Part shown: piece by piece, positions 14,519 through 17,182 of the stretch
How positions within the stretch are numbered: the stretch's first letter is position 1
Layout of the letters: each line of letters starts with the position of its first letter
Source of the DNA: Methanomicrobia archaeon
GTDB lineage: Archaea > Halobacteriota > Syntropharchaeia > Alkanophagales > Methanospirareceae
Reading direction: 5' to 3'
Assembly (NCBI GenBank): GCA_016928455.1
Contig: JAFGKP010000019.1
Location: forward strand, 1-17,182
Length of the DNA stretch: 17,182 bases
The notes under the pieces: generated by a model
What the model saw: the letters and a program-made list of their open reading frames with translations, nothing else
The model's database searches: none
What the model was told of the DNA's origin: nothing
Position numbers and translations under genes: made by a program

Positions 14519-14934
14519 TTTTCCGCGGCACCTCGGGCAAATCTCCGCTCCGGTGCAGCGTGAAACACGTTAACGACCGAGAGCAAGTCCCCTTTATGCA
14601 CGGTACCATCTTTGATGGGGAGAAAAACGACTTCCTTAAGAAACCGGCGCGTCTCAACGGCCATAGGGCCGCCCGGCGCTCCAGCAAGCACTACACCAAG
14701 CGCATGTCGCAATGTGGGACAGGGTAGTACAATTGACTTTTCTGGAATCTCAACCTGTTCTATCTTGATCGCCACGGTTTTGTCTTTCTGCACGTCTTTG
14801 TCCTCCCGGGCGATGAGCATCTCCCACTCACCATGGGGGCCCACGGAATAGCCATAGCGATACGCTATTGTCTCCAGCTCGCAGGTCTTCCCGCCGATCT
14901 CATCCTCCCAGTACACATACCTTATCTTCACCAT
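14491..14934 (-). CDS. DUF22-domain protein
   Basis: A 147-residue protein with the pattern of the archaeal DUF22 family, known mostly from methanogens and relatives, function unknown. The supporting part is the C-terminal half: FLPIKDGTVHKGDLLSVVNVFHAAPER, with KGDLL-x-VVNV as the most typical segment, preceded by VLAGAPGGPMAVETRRFLKEV. The N-terminal half is beta-rich (VKIRYVYWEDEIGGK, WEMLIAREDK, KTVAIKIEQVEIPEKSIVLP). There is no signal peptide or membrane segment. The 3' end overlaps the kinase gene, and the unknown 109-residue gene lies 34 bases upstream, so these are probably one transcript. The family assignment is from memory of the motif and is moderately sure. Confidence 0.65.
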   Translation of the reverse strand: MVKIRYVYWEDEIGGKTCELETIAYRYGYSVGPHGEWEMLIAREDKDVQKDKTVAIKIEQVEIPEKSIVLPCPTLRHALGVVLAGAPGGPMAVETRRFLKEVVFLPIKDGTVHKGDLLSVVNVFHAAPERRFARGAAEKWLQERYRY

Positions 14935-14968
14935 GTTCTTGAATTAGAGCGTCACTAGTCTTTAAGTT

Positions 14969-15298
14969 TTACGGTTGAGCGAGCCGCGCCAATCGCTGGT
15001 CCCAGTACTCATCCATCACGTTCGATTCCGCTGAATTCTCGAAGACGAGCACAGCTCGATCCGCCTGCGTAATTACGCCGAGATAGTTCAACATGATGCT
15101 CTCCCACTCGTTCTCGGTCAGCCCGCGACCGACCGCGGCTTCGACCACCTCGCGTTTGAAGACCAGCCGCGCGTCACCACGTATCCTGATCAGCATTCCG
15201 AAGCAGCAGAAGGTGGCGTTATTCGCGGCATTATCCTCGCAGAGCGCCTGTGCGGCCCGCAGATTTACCGGTATCGCCTCAAGAAATACGCTCACCAT
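14969..15298 (-). CDS. Conserved-looking protein of unknown function, 109 residues
   Basis: I do not recognise this protein. It starts MVSVFLEAIPVNLRAAQALC, continues NNATFCCFGMLIRIRGDARLV with a Cys pair, then a helix FKREVVEAAVGRGLTENEWESI, a hydrophobic stretch LNYLGVITQADRAVLVFE and a polar helical tail. The alternation suggests a compact alpha/beta soluble protein. The Cys pair (CC) and C20 could hold a metal, but nothing proves it. AAGGTGGG lies about six bases before the ATG. It sits 21 bases after the radical SAM gene and 34 before the DUF22 gene. The strong ribosome site and normal codon use support a real gene. Confidence 0.7.
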   Translation of the reverse strand: MVSVFLEAIPVNLRAAQALCEDNAANNATFCCFGMLIRIRGDARLVFKREVVEAAVGRGLTENEWESIMLNYLGVITQADRAVLVFENSAESNVMDEYWDQRLARLAQP

Positions 15299-15319
15299 CT
15301 TCGCCCACCTTACCGTATC

Positions 15320-16084
15320 TTATTGTACTGTGTCATTAAAGACCACTTCCTCGCCATGCTCTCGTGTTCTGATTCTCACCTCGTGCAAGGGCGCCGCGCT
15401 CACCGCTTCAACGGCGAGCTCTTTCATCTCTTCACGGCTGAAGACCGCCGCTGCGTCAACCGTTAGCCCCGCGACGACCTCTGCCCGCCCCTGCTGGATG
15501 ATGTACGGTTGCGCCGTGGCACCCCGTGCGGCGAGCTCGCGCGCGATTGCCCGCACCTCCTCACGGGCCACAAGTCCCTTGAAGACCGTGGTGATTACCT
15601 CGAAATCAACCCTGGCGCGAACGCAGAGGTCAAGCGTGCGTGTTACCCGTTCCGCAACGCCCGTGGCCCGCGTTAGCGCATCATACCGCGTCCCGGAAGA
15701 GAGTGGTGCCTTGATATCAAGGAAGAGCTTCGCAATGAGCCCCTTTTGTAACGTCGATTCAACGGCTTCGGGATAATAGCCACAGGTCTGCACGGCAACG
15801 AGCAGCCCGTGCTGCTTGGCAACGGCCGCAAGCGCGTCCAGTGCGCCCTGCTGCATGAACGGTTCACCACCCGAGAGCACCACGGCATCGATGAGGCCCT
15901 TGTTCTTCACGATCTCAGCCTCAAGGTCCTCAAGGTTCACGTCGTTCGAGCCCGCGCGGATCTGCGCATTCTGACAGTAAATGCAGTTTAGCGGGCACCC
16001 GCGCAAAAAGATGACCATGGCGGTCTTGCCACGCCAATCGATGGTCGAAACGGGTACGATATCGCCGAGGTTAACGGCTACCAT
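15320..16084 (-). CDS. Radical SAM enzyme, NrdG-like (anaerobic ribonucleotide reductase activase type)
   Basis: A 254-residue radical SAM protein of the small activase type. The [4Fe-4S] cluster motif is RGCPLNCIYCQN with C30, C34 and C37, preceded by the substrate-strand WRGKTAMVIFLRG. Next come SAM-binding VVLSGGEPFMQQ (the GGEP motif), VAVQTCGYYPEAV, and AKLFLDIKAPL, whose DIKAP is typical of glycyl-radical activases and NrdG2-type proteins. EVITTVFKGLV and YIIQQGRAEVV follow as in NrdG2. It would use S-adenosylmethionine to generate a radical and activate a glycyl radical enzyme such as NrdD, but no NrdD is in the window. The ATG comes three bases after the stop of the M42 gene, so coupling is likely. 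Other archaeal radical SAM roles cannot be excluded. Confidence 0.85.
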   Translation of the reverse strand: MVAVNLGDIVPVSTIDWRGKTAMVIFLRGCPLNCIYCQNAQIRAGSNDVNLEDLEAEIVKNKGLIDAVVLSGGEPFMQQGALDALAAVAKQHGLLVAVQTCGYYPEAVESTLQKGLIAKLFLDIKAPLSSGTRYDALTRATGVAERVTRTLDLCVRARVDFEVITTVFKGLVAREEVRAIARELAARGATAQPYIIQQGRAEVVAGLTVDAAAVFSREEMKELAVEAVSAAPLHEVRIRTREHGEEVVFNDTVQ

Positions 16085-16087
16085 ACG

Positions 16088-17134
16088 TCAGAAATAATCG
16101 ACAACGCGCTCGAGTGCACGCGCGATGAGGTCGGCACAGTTCGTGAGATCCCGCAAGCTCAACAGCTCCACCGGCGTGTGGATATAGCGCGTGGGGATGC
16201 CAACGACGCCCGTGGGGATTCCGCTCTTGGTCAGATGAATCACGCTCGCATCGGTACTCCCCCCGTCCTCGACACTGAGCTGGTAGTCGATATTGTACTG
16301 AGCTGCGGTCCCTTTGAGCCATTTGAGAACCGCGGGCGGGGTGATAATGCCGCGGCCCGAGGCGTCAGAGACGGTGATCACGGGGCCCTTTTCCAGTTCC
16401 AACGGCCGGTCCTTCTTCTCTATGCCGGGATGACCGCCCGCGACATCCACATCGATCGCTAAGGCGACGTCCGGCGTGAGCGCATACGCAGAGGTTCGCG
16501 CACCTTTGAGACCCACTTCTTCCTGCACCGTGCTCACCGCATACACCGCACAGTCCGTGGTCGTTCGCTTGAGCGCTTCGATCATGACAGCGACTCCTGC
16601 ACGGTTGTCAAAGGCCTTACAGGTGACCCGCTCATTACCGAGATCCGCGAGATGACGATCAAGGATAATGGGCGTACCAATTGAGATACCCATCTGCTCC
16701 ACCTCTTCTCTGCTCCGCGCACCAACATCGATGAACATATCCTCGAGTTTGATCACCTTCTCGCGCTCTTCCTGCTTCATGCCGTGCGGTGGTTTCGAGC
16801 CGATGACACCGTAGAGGCCGCCGCCTTTCGCCTGCAGAATCACACGCTGATTGAGCAGCGTTTGGTCAAACCAGCCGCCAATGGGTGAGAAGGTGATGAA
16901 ACCCTCGTCATTGACATGTTTCACCATGAGCCCGATCTCATCGAGGTGCGCTGCGAGCATCACTGAGGGCTTCTTCCCCTGCCGCGTTGCGATCATGTTC
17001 CCCAGCTTGTCGATCGTAATCTCATCCACATAGTCCTCAAGCTCTGCCTCGATGATCGCCCGAACCTCACTCTCATAGCCCGAAATGCCCTGTGCCTCAG
17101 CCAATTTCCTCAGCAGTTCTTTCAGTTCAGCCAT
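16088..17134 (-). CDS. M42-family metallo-aminopeptidase (TET/FrvX type)
   Basis: A 348-residue cytoplasmic aminopeptidase with two metals, forming large tetrahedral TET complexes that trim peptides made by the proteasome. Motifs: LLRKLAEAQGISGYESEVR at the start, metal-site VMLAAHLDEIG (H63, D65), GWFDQTLLNQRV, KAFDNRAGVAVM carrying the bridging Asp, STVQEEVGLKGA with the catalytic Glu pair, ALAIDVDVAGG with another ligand, and the final IPTRYIHTPVEL with its His. All ligands are present. The start at 17134 is chosen because an upstream ATG at 17179 would read through tRNA sequence (T-arm and acceptor at 17147-17171). The tRNA leaves only about 12 bases before the ATG. It heads the minus-strand run with the radical SAM gene. 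Confidence 0.92.
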   Translation of the reverse strand: MAELKELLRKLAEAQGISGYESEVRAIIEAELEDYVDEITIDKLGNMIATRQGKKPSVMLAAHLDEIGLMVKHVNDEGFITFSPIGGWFDQTLLNQRVILQAKGGGLYGVIGSKPPHGMKQEEREKVIKLEDMFIDVGARSREEVEQMGISIGTPIILDRHLADLGNERVTCKAFDNRAGVAVMIEALKRTTTDCAVYAVSTVQEEVGLKGARTSAYALTPDVALAIDVDVAGGHPGIEKKDRPLELEKGPVITVSDASGRGIITPPAVLKWLKGTAAQYNIDYQLSVEDGGSTDASVIHLTKSGIPTGVVGIPTRYIHTPVELLSLRDLTNCADLIARALERVVDYF

Positions 17135-17146
17135 TTTGCGAGAGAA

Positions 17147-17182
17147 TCCCGCCTCCCGGATTTGAACCGGGGACAGCACGGT
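17147..17182 (-). tRNA. 3' portion of a tRNA, cut by the window edge
   Basis: On the minus strand CCCGG-TTCAAAT-CCGGG (17171-17155) is a perfect T-arm with the invariant TTC loop. It is followed by AGGCGGG (17154-17148) as the acceptor 3' strand and discriminator A at 17147. No CCA is encoded, as usual in archaea. The preceding bases (ACCGTGCTGTC) fit the end of the anticodon stem and a five-base variable loop. Position 72 is G, implying C1, and together with A73 this matches archaeal tRNA-Tyr identity, but the anticodon lies outside the window. Confidence 0.75.

Noticed and set aside
17135..17179. Longer N-terminus for the M42 peptidase
   Set aside because: The added codons are tRNA T-arm and acceptor sequence.
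1..17182. CRISPR array, insertion sequence or integrase
   Set aside because: No regularly spaced repeats, transposase motifs or terminal repeats were seen on either strand.

Overview
The window looks like part of a euryarchaeal chromosome, most likely from a methanogen or a methanogen-related lineage such as the Methanomicrobia/ANME type. Evidence for an archaeon: an archaeal/eukaryotic translation factor aIF5B, ribosomal protein S6e, a ThiD-ThiN fusion, a DUF22 protein and a UPF0200-type kinase (both archaeal families), TATA-box promoters, and the 3' half of a tRNA with no encoded CCA. The exact lineage is inference. Most genes are GC-rich and tightly packed. The first ~660 bases are visibly AT-richer and carry toxin-antitoxin genes, which suggests acquired DNA.

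Layout. (1) Positions 1-660: on the minus strand, a frameshifted RelE/HigB-like toxin remnant, then an AbrB-like antitoxin overlapping a PIN-domain toxin gene that runs off the left edge. (2) 690-1160: decayed coding remnants on the plus strand. (3) 1143-2390: glutamate dehydrogenase, minus strand. (4) 2545-6033: a minus-strand operon of glycosyltransferase, ArsA-like ATPase B, ArsA-like ATPase A and a small helical protein. ATPase B has lost the signature lysine and the switch I aspartate, so the pair looks like one active and one inactive subunit. (5) 6288-9533: plus-strand THUMP protein, ThiD-ThiN and HD phosphohydrolase, preceded by a leader that can fold into an H-type pseudoknot. (6) 9564-13171: minus-strand dnaJ, infB (aIF5B) and rps6e, a protein synthesis and folding cluster. 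(7) 13368-13847: a divergent winged-helix regulator with a clear TATA box and a palindrome at the predicted start of transcription. (8) 13928-17182: a minus-strand run beginning with a tRNA 3' half, then M42 aminopeptidase, a NrdG-like radical SAM enzyme, a 109-residue unknown, a DUF22 protein and a UPF0200 kinase, with very small gaps or overlaps.

Most of the window is housekeeping. The parts most worth following up are the ArsA active/inactive pair with its glycosyltransferase and helical partner, the pseudoknot leader before the THUMP gene, and the decaying toxin-antitoxin and pseudogene zone on the left.
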